NCBI GenBank assembly: GCA_041389525.1
Contig: JAWKRR010000014.1
Coordinates: 51,360 to 115,359 of the forward strand
Direction: 5' to 3'
Source: JACKFB01 sp041389525
GTDB taxonomy: Bacteria > Myxococcota_A > UBA9042 > PHBI01 > JACKFB01
Length of the DNA stretch: 64,000 nt
Shown here: piece after piece, positions 17,201 to 24,983 of the stretch
How the letters are laid out: every line of letters starts with the position of its first letter
Numbering within the stretch: position 1 is the stretch's first letter
Notes under the pieces: model-generated
The model's database searches: none
The model's input: only the letters and a program-made list of their open reading frames with translations
What the model was told of the DNA's origin: nothing
Made by a program: the position numbers and the translations under genes

Positions 17201-20200
17201 TCGGTCTTCGAGTCGCAGTCGTTGTCGAGTCCATCGCAGATCTCGGGCTTTCCGGGCGTCATCGCGCCGACGGCGTCGTCGCAGTCGGCGCCGGTGAGCG
17301 CGACGTAGGGGGCCTCCGGGCCGCACAAGCAGCGCGAATCGCCCACCTTTCCGGCGCCGTCCCCGTCGTCGTCGCGGAAGAAGGCGACGCAGCCCACCGC
17401 GTCTTCCTCGTCGGTGTCGCCCCCGCAGTCGTTGTCGGCGCCGTCGCAGACCTCGGTATTTCCTGGGAAGTTGCCGGCGACGCTGTCGTCGCAGTCGATG
17501 CCCTCGGGCGAGCCGTCCCCGTCGGCGTCCACGCACCCGCCGATGGGCGTGAAGACACAGCCCGAGATCGGCGAGCAGCTATCGGCCGTGCAGCCCTTCG
17601 CGTCGTCGCAGACCTGGGGGTTGGTGCCCTTGCAGATCCCGGCGTCGCAGAGGTCCTGGGTCGTGCACAGGTCGCCGTCGTCGCAGGGGCCGGCCGTGAA
17701 GGTCGCGGTACAGCCGCTGCCCGCGTCGCAGGCGTCCACGGTGCAGGGGTTGCCGTCGTCGCAGTCCGCCGGCGGGCCTCCCGTGCAGAAGCCGAACGCG
17801 CACACATCGTCGATGGTGCAGGCGTCGCCGTCGTTGCACGCGGGGCCGCTCGCTGGGGCGGCCGCGCACAGGCCGGTCAGCGGCGCGCAGGTGTTGGGCT
17901 GGCACGGGTCCCCGCTGGGGGTGCAGGTCACGGGGGTGAGCGGGTCGATGACGCACGCGTTGTCGACGCAATGGAGCGTGCCGTTGCACAGGTTGGCGTC
18001 CTCAAAGGGCGCGCAGTCGACGTCGAGGACGCACTCGCACGCGTTGGTGCCGCCCACGCAGGCGCCGGCGAGGCAGGCGTCGCCTTCGGTGCAGGGGTTC
18101 TCGTCGTCGCAGGGGGCCGTGTTGGGGACCGCGTCGCAGGCGCCCAAGCCGGAGGCGCAGAAGTCGTCGGTGCAGGGGTCTTGGTCGTCGCAGACCTTCG
18201 CGGCGCCCGGGGCGCAGGCGCTGTTGGTGCAGAGGTCGCCGAGCGTGCAGGGGTCGCCGTCCTCGCACGGCGCGCTGTTGGCCGTGGCCACGCAGTCGCC
18301 CGTCCCGGCGTCGCAGGTGTCGCTGGTGCACGGGTTCTCGTCGTCGCAGCTCTTGAGCGCTCCGGAGAGGCAGGCGCCACCTGCGCAAACGTCGCCCTCG
18401 GTGCACGCCTTGCCGTCGTCGCACGCGGCCGTGTTGGGCACGTGGACGCAGCCGGTGCCGGGCACGCAGCTGTCGTCGGTGCACGGGTTTCCGTCGTTAC
18501 AGCTCGCGGCGAGGCCTGCGACGCATTCGCCGGCCGCGCAGAGCTCGCCCACCGTGCACTCGTCGCTGTCGTCGCAGACCGTCCCCGCGGGGGCGGGGCC
18601 CAGCTCGCACAGGCCGGTCGCGGGCTGGCACGCGTCGACCACGCACGGGTCGTCGGGCGTCGAGCACACCACCACCGTCTCAGGGTCCGTCACGCAGGCG
18701 CCCTGAATGCAGGTCCGCACGCCGTTGCAGAGGTCGTCGTCCTCGGTGGCGGCGCAGTCCGCGTCCGATTGGCACAGGCACACGGTCGCGCCCGCCGCGC
18801 ACACCCCGCCCGCGCAGACGTCGCCCGTGGTGCAGGCGTCGCCGTCGTCGCAGCCCAGGCCGTTGGGCGTGTGGGTGCAGCCGTCCGTCGGGCTGCAGAG
18901 GTCGTTCGTGCAGGGGTTGGCGTCGTCGCAGCTCGTGGCAGCGCCCGCGGTGCAGGCTCCGGCCACGCAGGCGTCGCCGAAGGTGCAGGCGTTGCCGTCG
19001 TCACAGGGCCCCGCCGCGGGCACGCTGGAGCAGGCGCCGGTGACCGGGTTGCAGAGGTCGGCGGTACACACGTTCTTGTCGTCGCACGTCACGGCGGGTC
19101 CGCCCACGCAGAGCCCCGCCTGGCAGCCGTCGCCCACCGTGCAGGCGTCGCCGTCGTCGCAGGCCTGTCCGCCCGTGGTCGGCTGCAGCGCGCAGGTCCC
19201 ACTCGCGGGCGAGCACACGGACTTCGTGCAGGGATCGCCCGTCGGCGCGCAGACCACCACCGACACGGGGTCCACCACGCACGCGTTGTTCACGCAGATC
19301 AGCGTGCCGTTGCACGGGTTTCCGTCTTCTGAGGCGGCGCAGTCGGAGTTCTTGACGCACGCGCACGAGTTCGCCCCCGATTTGCAGGCGCTCGCGGCGC
19401 ACAGGTCCCCGACCGTGCAGGCGTTCCCGTCGTCGCAGGGCCCCCCCGCGGGCAGCGCCGCGCACAGCCCGGTCCCGGGGTTGCACGCGTCGCTGGTGCA
19501 CGGGTTGCCGTCGTCGCAGCCCTTCGGCGTCCCCGGAGTGCAGGCGCCGGCGGTGCAGAAATCGCCGATGGTGCAGGCGTTCGAGTCGTCGCACGGGCCC
19601 GCCGCCGGCACGAAGACGCAGGCGCCGCTGGCGATGTTGCAGGAGTCCGCCGTGCAGGGGTTGCCGTCGTTGCACAGCTTGGCGGCCCCCGGCGCGCACA
19701 GGCCCGCGACGCAGCTGTCGCCCGTCGTACACGGGTTGCCGTCGTCGCAGGCGCCGGCCTTGGGCACGAAGGCGCAGGCGCCGGTCGCCGCCACGCATGA
19801 GTCGGTCGTGCAGGGGTTCGCGTCGTTGCAGCTCACCGGAGTGCCGGCCGCACAGGCGCCCGCGACGCAGATATCCCCCACGGTGCAGGCGTTCCCGTCG
19901 CTGCACGCCGCCGAGTTCGCCTTGTGGACGCACACGCCCTTCAGCGGGTCGCAGATGTCGTTGGTGCACGGGTTGGAGTCGTCGCAGGACTCAGCACACC
20001 CCAGGTCGCAGACGTCGCCCAAGCCGTCGCCGTCGCTGTCGGTCTGGTCCGAGTTCGCCTGAAACGGGCAGTTGTCGATGGCGTCGATGGCCCCGTCGGC
20101 GTCGCTGTCGCCCGCCAACACCGCGCAGTCCGGCACCCCGTCCCCGCTCGTGTCGAAGCCCTCGTCCACCAACCCGTCGCAGTCGTCGTCCCGCTTGTTC

Positions 20201-22812
20201 CCGCAGAGCTCAGCCACCGCCGGGTTGACCGTGGCCGCGGTGTCGTCGCAGTCCGCGGGGTTTCCCGTCGTGAAAAACCCGTCGCCGTCCGCGTCAGCGC
20301 CCTGCGGCGTCCCCACGGGCGGCCCGACCAAGACCTTCGCCACCATCTTCACCGGCGGGTTCACGCCGTCGCTCACCGTGACCGTCACCGAATACAGGCC
20401 CGCGGATTGCGAGGAGAAGGTCGCCTTCTTCCCGCCGCTGCCGGGCACGGTCGTCACGAGCGCGGCCGGCGCCCATATAAAGGATAGGGTGTCGCTGTCT
20501 TTCGCCGACGCCGTCATCGCGAGGGGCTCGCCGGCCTTCACCGTGGCGCCCGAGGGCAAGATGAAGGGGTCGGCGGGCGGCAGGTTCGCGTCCACCCCCA
20601 GCACGGTCAGCGTGACCTTGCCGGGCGGCCCCTCGAGGACCTGGCCGTCCGAGGCCACGCAGGCCACCGTGTAAGTCCCGGGGGTCTCCGCCGGCCCGAA
20701 CACGCTGGTGTTGCCAGTCGCGGACTGCAGAAGCGGCGACGCGCCGAACGCGCCCTCGCCGTCGAGCAGCCCCCAGCGCACGGTCAGCCCGCCGTCGCCG
20801 TCCATGTCCATCGGCATCGTGCTCAGCGAGCTGAGCTCGCCGACCCGCAGCACCTTCTTCGTCGCGTTCACCGGGCAGGTGGGCGCGTGGTTCATCGGGA
20901 TGGGCGCCCGCGCGATGACCTGAATCGCCCGGCTCAGCACCTGCCCCTTCCACGCCGCCGCGCAGGTCACCACGCGGGTGCCCTTGGCGGTCGCCGTCAG
21001 CTCGACCCCACCCGCGACCGTGACCAGCGTGTCGCTCGGCTCGCTCGACGACCACTGAAAGGCCAGCCCGTCCGCCCCCGGCAGCCCGCTCGCGGCGCAC
21101 GCCAGCGGCAGCGTCGTCCCCACCAACGCGGACACCGGCCCGGGCGGCGTGGCCTCCACGTCCGGGAGTGCCGGCCCGACCGCCGCCTGCAGCGCGTCGA
21201 GGACCCCGCTGCAGTCAGCGTCGGCCTGGGTCGCGGCGGCCTCGGCCCCCGCCTTGAAGCTGGCGGTCTGCTGGTGCAGCAGGATGGTCTGCTCGGGGTC
21301 GAAGGGCGAGCCCGACGCGTCCCCCGGCGCGAAGGCCAGCCACAGCTTGGCCCGCAGGGAGTAGCTCGCGCCGTCGGGCGGCGACTTGAAGCGCGCCACC
21401 AACCCCTGACCGCGCAGCAGCGGCTCGATTTGGGCCGCCCACGCGTCCGACAGCTTCGGGAACTTCACGTCGTAGCGGAGCTTGCCGCTCTCGTCGCCGA
21501 CCGTGACCCGCGCCGTCCCGCCCGGCCCCGCGTAGAGCGTCGTGACGTAGCGCTGCAGCTCGACGACCGCGCCGTCCGAGCCCAGCCAGGCCATCTCCCA
21601 GAAGGCCCGCACGCTGCCCGAAAACCCAGGCGCCAGCACGCGTTTCGACAGGGTCCCGCTGGTGTCGCCGACCGGCAGCAGGGCCACGGACGAGGCCGGC
21701 ACGTCCGCCAGGGTCCCGCCCAGCACCGCGCTGGCGCCGCGGGTGCGCGGGCAGCCGTCGGCCGAGCGATTCTGCGCGCTCAGGTCGAAGGCGTACTTCG
21801 GCATGCCCGCCACGAAGATGGTGAAGTGCTGCGCGTCGACGGCCAGCAGCGCGTTCTGCGAGTCGACCGACTTCACGCTGGCCCCCGACCAGCAGCCCGA
21901 CGCCTCGGTGAGGAAGTAGACCTGGAGGGCCGAGGCCTGGGGGGCGAAGTCCGGGTTGAAGGGCACGTTGACCGTCGCCGAGACGTCGAAGCTCGTACCC
22001 GCGGGCCCGACGACCACGGCCTTGGTCGCGGAGTCCTCGACCAGCGGCGCGGGCGCCAACCCCGGCCCCAGCCCCGACAGGGTCAGCAAGATGGGCTCTT
22101 CGATGACGTCGCGCGGCACCTCGACGCCAGAGCCCTCGTAGCTGCCGTTGGCCAGCACCGCGACGGAGCCGCCCTCCTTGCCGACCTCCCCCTGCGCCAG
22201 CAGCTCGGCCGAGGCGACGGTAAGCCGCACGGATTGCGTGACCGTCGTAGCCCCGATCCGCCCGCGCACCACCACGTCGTGCGCCCCCACGTCGGCGAGC
22301 TTCGGTATCCAGCGCAGTTGCCCCGCGCCGTCAAACGCCGCGCCCGTCGGGCCGCTGACCAGCTCGAAGCTAGCGTTTCCCGACAGCGACAGCCGCGGGA
22401 CGTAGCGGTACTCGAAGCCGACGAGCACGAAGTTTGCGGGCGCGGTGACAAAGGCCAGCGGCACCGCGGGGGCCGTCAGGTCGGGGATCTCGAAGGTGTC
22501 GGCGTCGGCGTCCGCTTCGTCGATCTCCGTGTCCACATCAGGCCCGCCGCCGTCGCCGTCCGCGACCGACCCGTCCGCGTCAGGCCCGTCCACGTCAGGC
22601 CCCACCGCGTCCGCGTCGCCATCGGGCGCGCCGTCGGGCGCATCCCCCACCGCGTCGGGCTGCACATCCGAGACCGCGTCGCCGGCCTCCTCCTCGCCAC
22701 CGCAAGCGCCCGCAGACAGCGCCAGCCCGACGACGAGCGCCAGCGCCGCAGCGCCTCGAAGCACCGCGGCGCGGGGCCGGAGCGAAAGAACCATCGGATC
22801 AACGTCCGGCAT
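11296..22812 (-). CDS. Giant mosaic surface lipoprotein, about 3838 aa
   Basis: Both ATG 22812 and ATG 22794 precede a lipoprotein signal (ALALVVGLALSAGAC, lipid Cys about residue 37); the frame is open upstream but without export features. Domains in order:
- Asp/Gly/Ala linker (about 40-105).
- Ig/cadherin-like segments, including a PKD-like one (about 735-830).
- A MopE repeat with a thrombospondin-3 segment (about 850-940).
- A long run of CDDGNxC/DxC repeats (about 940-1745).
- More MopE repeats.
- Calcium-type DxDxDGLDD repeats (about 2445-2725).
- Two FGE-sulfatase-type domains (about 2730-2948 and 2955-3192).
- A Cys-rich CDDGNNxxxDGC repeat.
- A LamG-like domain (about 3228-3405).
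- Two more CDDG repeats.
- A C-terminal NHL-type beta-propeller (about 3515-3838).
The FGE domains lack visible catalytic cysteines, so a structural role is likelier. Role inferred: adhesion or surface matrix. Confidence 0.92.
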   Translation of the reverse strand: MPDVDPMVLSLRPRAAVLRGAAALALVVGLALSAGACGGEEEAGDAVSDVQPDAVGDAPDGAPDGDADAVGPDVDGPDADGSVADGDGGGPDVDTEIDEADADADTFEIPDLTAPAVPLAFVTAPANFVLVGFEYRYVPRLSLSGNASFELVSGPTGAAFDGAGQLRWIPKLADVGAHDVVVRGRIGATTVTQSVRLTVASAELLAQGEVGKEGGSVAVLANGSYEGSGVEVPRDVIEEPILLTLSGLGPGLAPAPLVEDSATKAVVVGPAGTSFDVSATVNVPFNPDFAPQASALQVYFLTEASGCWSGASVKSVDSQNALLAVDAQHFTIFVAGMPKYAFDLSAQNRSADGCPRTRGASAVLGGTLADVPASSVALLPVGDTSGTLSKRVLAPGFSGSVRAFWEMAWLGSDGAVVELQRYVTTLYAGPGGTARVTVGDESGKLRYDVKFPKLSDAWAAQIEPLLRGQGLVARFKSPPDGASYSLRAKLWLAFAPGDASGSPFDPEQTILLHQQTASFKAGAEAAATQADADCSGVLDALQAAVGPALPDVEATPPGPVSALVGTTLPLACAASGLPGADGLAFQWSSSEPSDTLVTVAGGVELTATAKGTRVVTCAAAWKGQVLSRAIQVIARAPIPMNHAPTCPVNATKKVLRVGELSSLSTMPMDMDGDGGLTVRWGLLDGEGAFGASPLLQSATGNTSVFGPAETPGTYTVACVASDGQVLEGPPGKVTLTVLGVDANLPPADPFILPSGATVKAGEPLAMTASAKDSDTLSFIWAPAALVTTVPGSGGKKATFSSQSAGLYSVTVTVSDGVNPPVKMVAKVLVGPPVGTPQGADADGDGFFTTGNPADCDDTAATVNPAVAELCGNKRDDDCDGLVDEGFDTSGDGVPDCAVLAGDSDADGAIDAIDNCPFQANSDQTDSDGDGLGDVCDLGCAESCDDSNPCTNDICDPLKGVCVHKANSAACSDGNACTVGDICVAGACAAGTPVSCNDANPCTTDSCVAATGACAFVPKAGACDDGNPCTTGDSCVAGLCAPGAAKLCNDGNPCTADSCNIASGACVFVPAAGPCDDSNACTIGDFCTAGACTPGTPKGCDDGNPCTSDACNPGTGLCAALPAGGPCDDGNACTVGDLCAASACKSGANSCACVKNSDCAASEDGNPCNGTLICVNNACVVDPVSVVVCAPTGDPCTKSVCSPASGTCALQPTTGGQACDDGDACTVGDGCQAGLCVGGPAVTCDDKNVCTADLCNPVTGACSSVPAAGPCDDGNACTFGDACVAGACTAGAATSCDDANPCTNDLCSPTDGCTHTPNGLGCDDGDACTTGDVCAGGVCAAGATVCLCQSDADCAATEDDDLCNGVRTCIQGACVTDPETVVVCSTPDDPCVVDACQPATGLCELGPAPAGTVCDDSDECTVGELCAAGECVAGLAASCNDGNPCTDDSCVPGTGCVHVPNTAACDDGKACTEGDVCAGGACLSGALKSCDDENPCTSDTCDAGTGDCVATANSAPCEDGDPCTLGDLCTNSACAPGAAKVCDDQDPCTDDFCASGLGACDAVPNTAPCDDENPCTEGDACLAGACVGGTNACECVLDVDCAPFEDANLCNGTLHCVDNACVIDPLTPVTCTPSGDPCQPNTCAPLTGLCAAAPASGPACNDGDACTIDDVCAFGFCTGGPPADCDDGNPCTVDACDAGSGCTATFTAGPCDDGDLCTTQDLCDAGICKGTNPQVCDDAKGCTADSCSPISGCVFTPIGGCVDADGDGSPEGIDCDDSVAGNFPGNTEVCDGADNDCGGDTDEEDAVGCVAFFRDDDGDGAGKVGDSRCLCGPEAPYVALTGADCDDAVGAMTPGKPEICDGLDNDCDSKTDESFVDGFGAYFTDEHCVSCGNNCTGMFPNGTGVCAGPPGNPDCVVGSCALGYEPAGPTACVPSEDTTCLPCVTDATCGVGSCVEQDDVMVCVMPCDDGGGCDAGFGCVDIGAGVERCLPLSGSCDCLPGDADDVRACAVTNGFGTCNGSQVCVAETGWTPCDAPAAAADDTCNLADDDCDGTTDEAFPTLGNVCQAPLGACQREGTVACDPADDGATVCANTTISCGGVACTVLTGVGGFAIHRNNGTVPLAEGYLAETIAPELGDSGQPEYLSVDLYSQTGSAFSLTSAANADFATCTECVRLMEDLPSRWAAPRAAKTYFQAAGSLAVDPSTPIQTGVNGLTITLTDVVLTEVTIDYGADGYGFLANHTATAVVGGGCLVLPSPLVLAAPAVPDVTSHDGDPWAVFEDCDDSDNSIFPGNTELCDGKDNDCDGLTDETFLTKGDSCAAGVGACSSGGFLVCAADKLDVECDALPGAPGTEACNGVDDDCNGVTDDEGAFGCAVFYRDTDSDDFGVTADSQCLCGPTPPYSATQFGDCDDDDPAIKPGVTELCDGIDNNCSGVTDDGFPDTDADGEADCVDEDDDDDGLDDAVEAGLGTDPLDADTDGDGLDDAFENDGFRNPLDADSDDDGLSDGDETLGTGPLAAFGPTSYDNPDTDGDGLPDGLEVGVTSAIPPGTSGGTGVTFLGTDSALFPDADPVSKTDPNDDDTDDDGLTDGAEDSNSDGAAPSILGGTGTSGSGEMDPNLADTDGDGLPDGVEVGLDQPMGFDTDVAIFVPDADPGTTTDPLDTDTDDGGVVDGAEDSYHLGAVDPGETDPLVGADDGTGSLDLDPDLGLIAFVDAAATRIGCESGRDTFFAECQPDELPVHDVVITRGFWVMQGEVTRAQYALFMGSDPSQESGCVGDCPVDSVTFAEAMAFADAVSIAQGLDPCGGVEDPYACEGWRVPTSAEWEVAARGGEPYSFAGSHDITEVGWIFPEAGHARPSCTRAANAYGLCDMSGNVWEWVWDWHEAYAGARAVDPAGPPTGSQRLLRSGSWFSGGVETHARPAFRLAVSPTATAVDFGIRLVRTAAPDLPAPHAPFHMVTVPAGRFQMGCAPWEGGCETLTEEPRHPVYLDTYFIDEREVTVSQYQACVEASACTEPDVSIEPTYGVPGKESHPVNNPTWAQAAEYCAWVGKRLPTEAEWEKAARGTDGRMYPWGDLPEDCALATYSAPVLGHGCGLGGPAPAGSLAPLGASPYGALDMAGNVGEWVSDWGAANYYAISPYLNPQGPPSGTLRGTRGGSWAEAPAALRSGARGGLAPETATPTAGIRCVGVPGVCNNDIIELGEQCDDGGNQSLDGCSAACRLECLSFQLDGALNYFEIADDPLLRPGDFTEFTVEALVWLDALPGAAGARVWEKRAASGDYGQLSVTSTGRAATDWPIGAAQYQSATGVVSAGQWHHLALVRHSDGVQLFVDGQLQVDDAPTETIVDNSAPHRFGADALSPLLNNDQGLDGRIAFAAVHNVGKYVDNFVPTFELMRRCYDECAYVDFTAADGTLPTTTSGTLALAITYETSNPLVDGGLHCRTCGDGVVDAFEGCDDGNNEDDDGCDARCQLEGYCGDGNIGLFEVCDDGGNEDEDGCSAACDISVTPIFSAALAAPASVSLLSDIDLDSSGNVFINGLGSNNVFKVTPLGVISVVLDSTGDGFNTLNGPFESRVDPAGNLYTAMGIGGSDNVFRTTPLGGITQILDQIADGVTNYEGSSGGLALDSAGNVYAASTTTDVVFQLTPLGAIAPVVDSTGDGTHAMTNPNCVESDANGNIYVSTAGGDVFKRTPLGVVTRILDSTGDGVATAAGCEDMAIDGAGNVYVVCKSSDNVFKITPGGAVTLILDASGDGIHSLTEAEDVVVDAAGNAYVAAGNVGNVFHVAPDGAKRVVLTNAGDGDVGMNGAFALALSADGKTLYAVGILSKTAFRIRVAK

Positions 22813-23174
22813 GAGAGCGGCCCCCGGTGACGTGGCGACAGCCAGCACAACCCCGCATCGCACGAATGCGCGTGGCGGGCCGCCGGCTGCGTCGAACTCG
22901 GTGAAGAGCGCCCATACTAAGGCGCGCGGCGCCCTCGCATCAATCGCAGACCGGTGCGGCTTCCGCCTTGCCAGCGACGCCGCGGTCGGCGCCCTTCGTG
23001 AGTCGGCTTGGTAGGTCACCGCTCTGGGGGGCCGTGTGAGCCGGATGAGGGGCCGCGTGAGCCGGGCCTGCTCGGGTGAGCCACCCGGAGCCCCGGGAGC
23101 GCGGCGGGCGGTGTCAGCCCTTCGTGGCACGCGCTCGGAGGGGGGCCAGCCTCCGGGCCGTCGCACGCGCCGAC
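22813..23174. other. 362-bp spacer upstream of the giant lipoprotein gene
   Basis: This spacer holds a candidate promoter (listed separately) and a leader of about 95 bases. Near 23027-23067 a short direct repeat of the form ggggccGYGTGAGCCGG occurs twice, 22 bp apart. I see no gene here. Confidence 0.5.
22914..22943 (-). promoter_or_regulatory. Candidate sigma-70-type promoter of the giant lipoprotein gene
   Basis: On the minus strand, TTGATG (22943-22938) is followed by an 18-base spacer and TAGTAT (22919-22914), a 4/6 and 4/6 match to the consensus. This would place the transcript start about 95 bases before the ATG at 22812. Confidence 0.4.
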
Positions 23175-23657
23175 TCAGGCGCGCGGGTGGGGGCCGGGGA
23201 GGTGCTCGCGGGTCCACGGGTGCTGGTGGTGGTCGAGGGCGCCGGCGGGTGCGGCGTAGCCGGGGTCTGCGTGGGCGCGAAGGATGGCGAGCTCGGCCCG
23301 GGAGGCCTCGGCGAAGGCCAGCATCGCTCGGGCGCCGGCGACCATCGCGGCGGTGAGGTCCGTGCCGTGCTCGTCGAGGATTCGGGCGCGACCGGCGAGC
23401 ACGTCGGCGCCGTCGCCGCCGTGGATGTCCGGCGTCGTCCGGGGCGTGCCGAGGGCGTGTTGCTCAGGGCAGAAGGGGAGCGGGCGCACGGTCGGCAAGG
23501 CGAACAGGTCGTCGAGCGACGCCCCGAGGCCGTAGTCGGTGCCGTCGACGCCACAGCGCCAGCCCGCGATGCACCCGCTGACCAGAACGCGCCAGGGCTC
23601 CGCCGCAGTCGGCCGGCGAATGGCGTCCAGACCCGCCCCGTGATGTGCGAGCAGCAT
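23175..23657 (-). CDS. DUF523 family protein
   Basis: From ATG 23657 this is a 160-residue protein; the open frame extends to 23828 but that part does not resemble the family. The core matches DUF523: VLVSGCIAGWRCGVDG near the N-terminus, LPFCPEQHALGTPR in the middle, then GGDGADVLAGRARILDEHG and an AELAILRA helix. The family usually continues with a conserved SPSCG motif. Here the C-terminus reads HADPGYAAPAG and that motif is absent, so the protein may be divergent or altered at its end. The function of DUF523 is not established; the conserved cysteines suggest metal or sulfur chemistry. It lies between the giant lipoprotein gene and the accessory region and is transcribed away from the latter. 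Confidence 0.75.
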   Translation of the reverse strand: MLLAHHGAGLDAIRRPTAAEPWRVLVSGCIAGWRCGVDGTDYGLGASLDDLFALPTVRPLPFCPEQHALGTPRTTPDIHGGDGADVLAGRARILDEHGTDLTAAMVAGARAMLAFAEASRAELAILRAHADPGYAAPAGALDHHQHPWTREHLPGPHPRA

Positions 23658-23718
23658 GGGGCGAGCCTGGGCGCGCGAGGCAGACCGGTCAAGGCCGGGA
23701 AGCGCGGCGCAAGGGGCG

Positions 23719-23765
23719 GCGCGGTCGAGCCGGCAAGGGCCCTCGCCGCGCAGGCCGAGATGGTG
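23719..23765. repeat. 47-bp direct repeat, left copy
   Basis: This stretch beginning gcgcggtcgagccggca matches positions 33607-33653 at about 42 of 47 bases by eye. The two copies are in the same orientation and bracket the MNT/HEPN, HNH and type I restriction genes. Both translate on the plus strand to similar text (VEPARALAAQAEM here, VEPAEALAARAEV there), so they could also be fragments of a duplicated gene. Confidence 0.6.
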
Positions 23766-23901
23766 CGCATCAGCTTGGTCGAAGTGCGTCGAGGAGTCCT
23801 CGAGCCGATGCTCCCAGCGACGCGGCACCGACCGCCAGGGCGAGGATGCGCTGCCGGAGCTGGCAATTGCGACATCGCGACGCCGACGCTACGCTGCCGG
23901 C

Positions 23902-24273
23902 GTGGGTACTTCTGCAGATCAGAGCTACATCGACGGCTGGCGCCAGCGCGAACGCGCCCTCGCCGCGGCTGCGGCCTCGTGGCGCCGTGACCGCCTCAGC
24001 GAAGCAGCCGACGCCGCCCGCCAGGTCCGCGAGCGCTTCCCGAGCGTGCGTCGCGTGGTCCTCTTCGGAAGTCTCGCCCGCGGCACCGCGGGGCCCGGCA
24101 GCGACGTCGATCTGTGGCTAGAAGGGCTGCCCGAGTCAGACTGGCTCGACGCCGTCTCGCTGGTCCGCCAGTCCATCCGCAACGCCGAGGTGGACGTGGT
24201 CCGCGCCGAGTGGGCCCGGGCCCCCATCGCCGCCCGTGTCGCAGCAGAGGGCGTGGTGCTCAGTGGAGGCTGA
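23902..24273 (+). CDS. MNT-type minimal nucleotidyltransferase (antitoxin-like)
   Basis: This 123-residue protein starts at GTG 23902; the frame is open upstream but only this part matches the family. It has the nucleotidyltransferase signature FGSLARGTAGPGSDVDLWL, with G56-S57 and the metal-binding acidic pair D68 and D70. An N-terminal helical stretch precedes the fold. Its end overlaps the start of a HEPN-domain gene by 11 bases. The MNT-then-HEPN order and overlap match HEPN/MNT toxin-antitoxin modules, in which MNT proteins adenylylate the HEPN RNase (established for MntA/HepT). Assignment as antitoxin is by analogy. Confidence 0.85.
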   Translation: MGTSADQSYIDGWRQRERALAAAAASWRRDRLSEAADAARQVRERFPSVRRVVLFGSLARGTAGPGSDVDLWLEGLPESDWLDAVSLVRQSIRNAEVDVVRAEWARAPIAARVAAEGVVLSGG

Positions 24274-24769
24274 ACCCCGGTCCGACCGCCTGCGCTTGCT
24301 GGTCGCCGAACTCGAAGGCGAGCTGGAGCGCGCGGGTCGGCTGGTCGCCGAGTTCGAGCGAGCCCGGACGCTGCTCGCCCGGCCCGAATGCGAAGTGCTC
24401 ACCGTCTACGGCGCCGCCGCGCTGCTGGAGTCCTACTACACAGGTGCTGAGAAGACGCTGAAGCGCATCGCCGCCACCTTGGGGGGTATGCCGTCGGGCG
24501 AGAACTGGCATCGCGCACTGCTGGCCTCGATGGCGCTGGCCATCGACGGATTGAGGCCGGCCGTATTGAGCGCGCCCGCCATCGCCGCGCTCGACCCCTT
24601 CCTCGCGTTCCGGCACCGGTTCCGAAACCTCTACGTGTTCGAACTAGAGCGGGCGCCCATGCTCACGCTGCTCGAGCGGGGCCCGGCGACCCACGACGTC
24701 TTCTCCGCCGACATCCACGCGTTCATCGCGCGACTGAAGACATGGATAGTCGACCTCGACGCGGGGTAG
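24263..24769 (+). CDS. HEPN-domain protein (HepT-like, putative RNase toxin)
   Basis: This 168-residue all-helical protein starts at GTG 24263, inside the end of the MNT gene. Its C-terminal half carries RHRFRNLYVFELE (R117 onward), which corresponds to the R-x4-6-H plus Y element of HEPN ribonucleases in HepT-like proteins. In this copy the residue at the His position reads Asn (R117-H118-R119-F120-R121-N122). That may be normal for this subfamily or may mean altered activity. It would be the toxin partner of the upstream MNT protein. The overlap suggests coupled translation in a fixed ratio. Confidence 0.8.
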   Translation: MEAEPRSDRLRLLVAELEGELERAGRLVAEFERARTLLARPECEVLTVYGAAALLESYYTGAEKTLKRIAATLGGMPSGENWHRALLASMALAIDGLRPAVLSAPAIAALDPFLAFRHRFRNLYVFELERAPMLTLLERGPATHDVFSADIHAFIARLKTWIVDLDAG

Positions 24770-24928
24770 CGGCAGACGGCGGCTGACGCCCCGACCACAC
24801 GGCCTCGGCGCTCACCTTCTCGTGGGCGGTGCGGCGGTCAGAAACCGGCTCCTCACGAGGCCGCCAAGCGGAGCGAACCCCGCACCCCGACACGAGACCG
24901 TTCGGGTCTACCGCGCGCGACTTACCGC

Positions 24929-24958
24929 TTGACTATGGTGACATATGTTCAGTATGCT
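24929..24958 (+). promoter_or_regulatory. Promoter of the DUF222-HNH gene
   Basis: TTGACT (24929-24934), an 18-base spacer and TATGCT (24953-24958) form a good sigma-70-type promoter. Its start point falls near 24965, followed by AGGGAG (24974-24979) and ATG at 24984/24987. This sets the translation start downstream of the ATG at 24945. Confidence 0.65.
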
Positions 24959-24983
24959 TGCTCCTTCACCGGCAGGGAGCAAG

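Noticed and set aside
12751..19332. A plus-strand open frame of more than 2000 codons opposite the giant lipoprotein gene
   Set aside because: It is the reflection of strongly biased, repetitive GC-rich codons on the coding strand. It is rich in Val/Ala/Arg/Gly, has no domain, signal or ribosome binding site, and the minus-strand frame has clear domains.
12290..20000. CRISPR-like or satellite periodicity in the Cys-rich region
   Set aside because: The period follows codons of CDDGNxC protein repeats, with diverged nucleotide sequence and no identical repeats or unique spacers.
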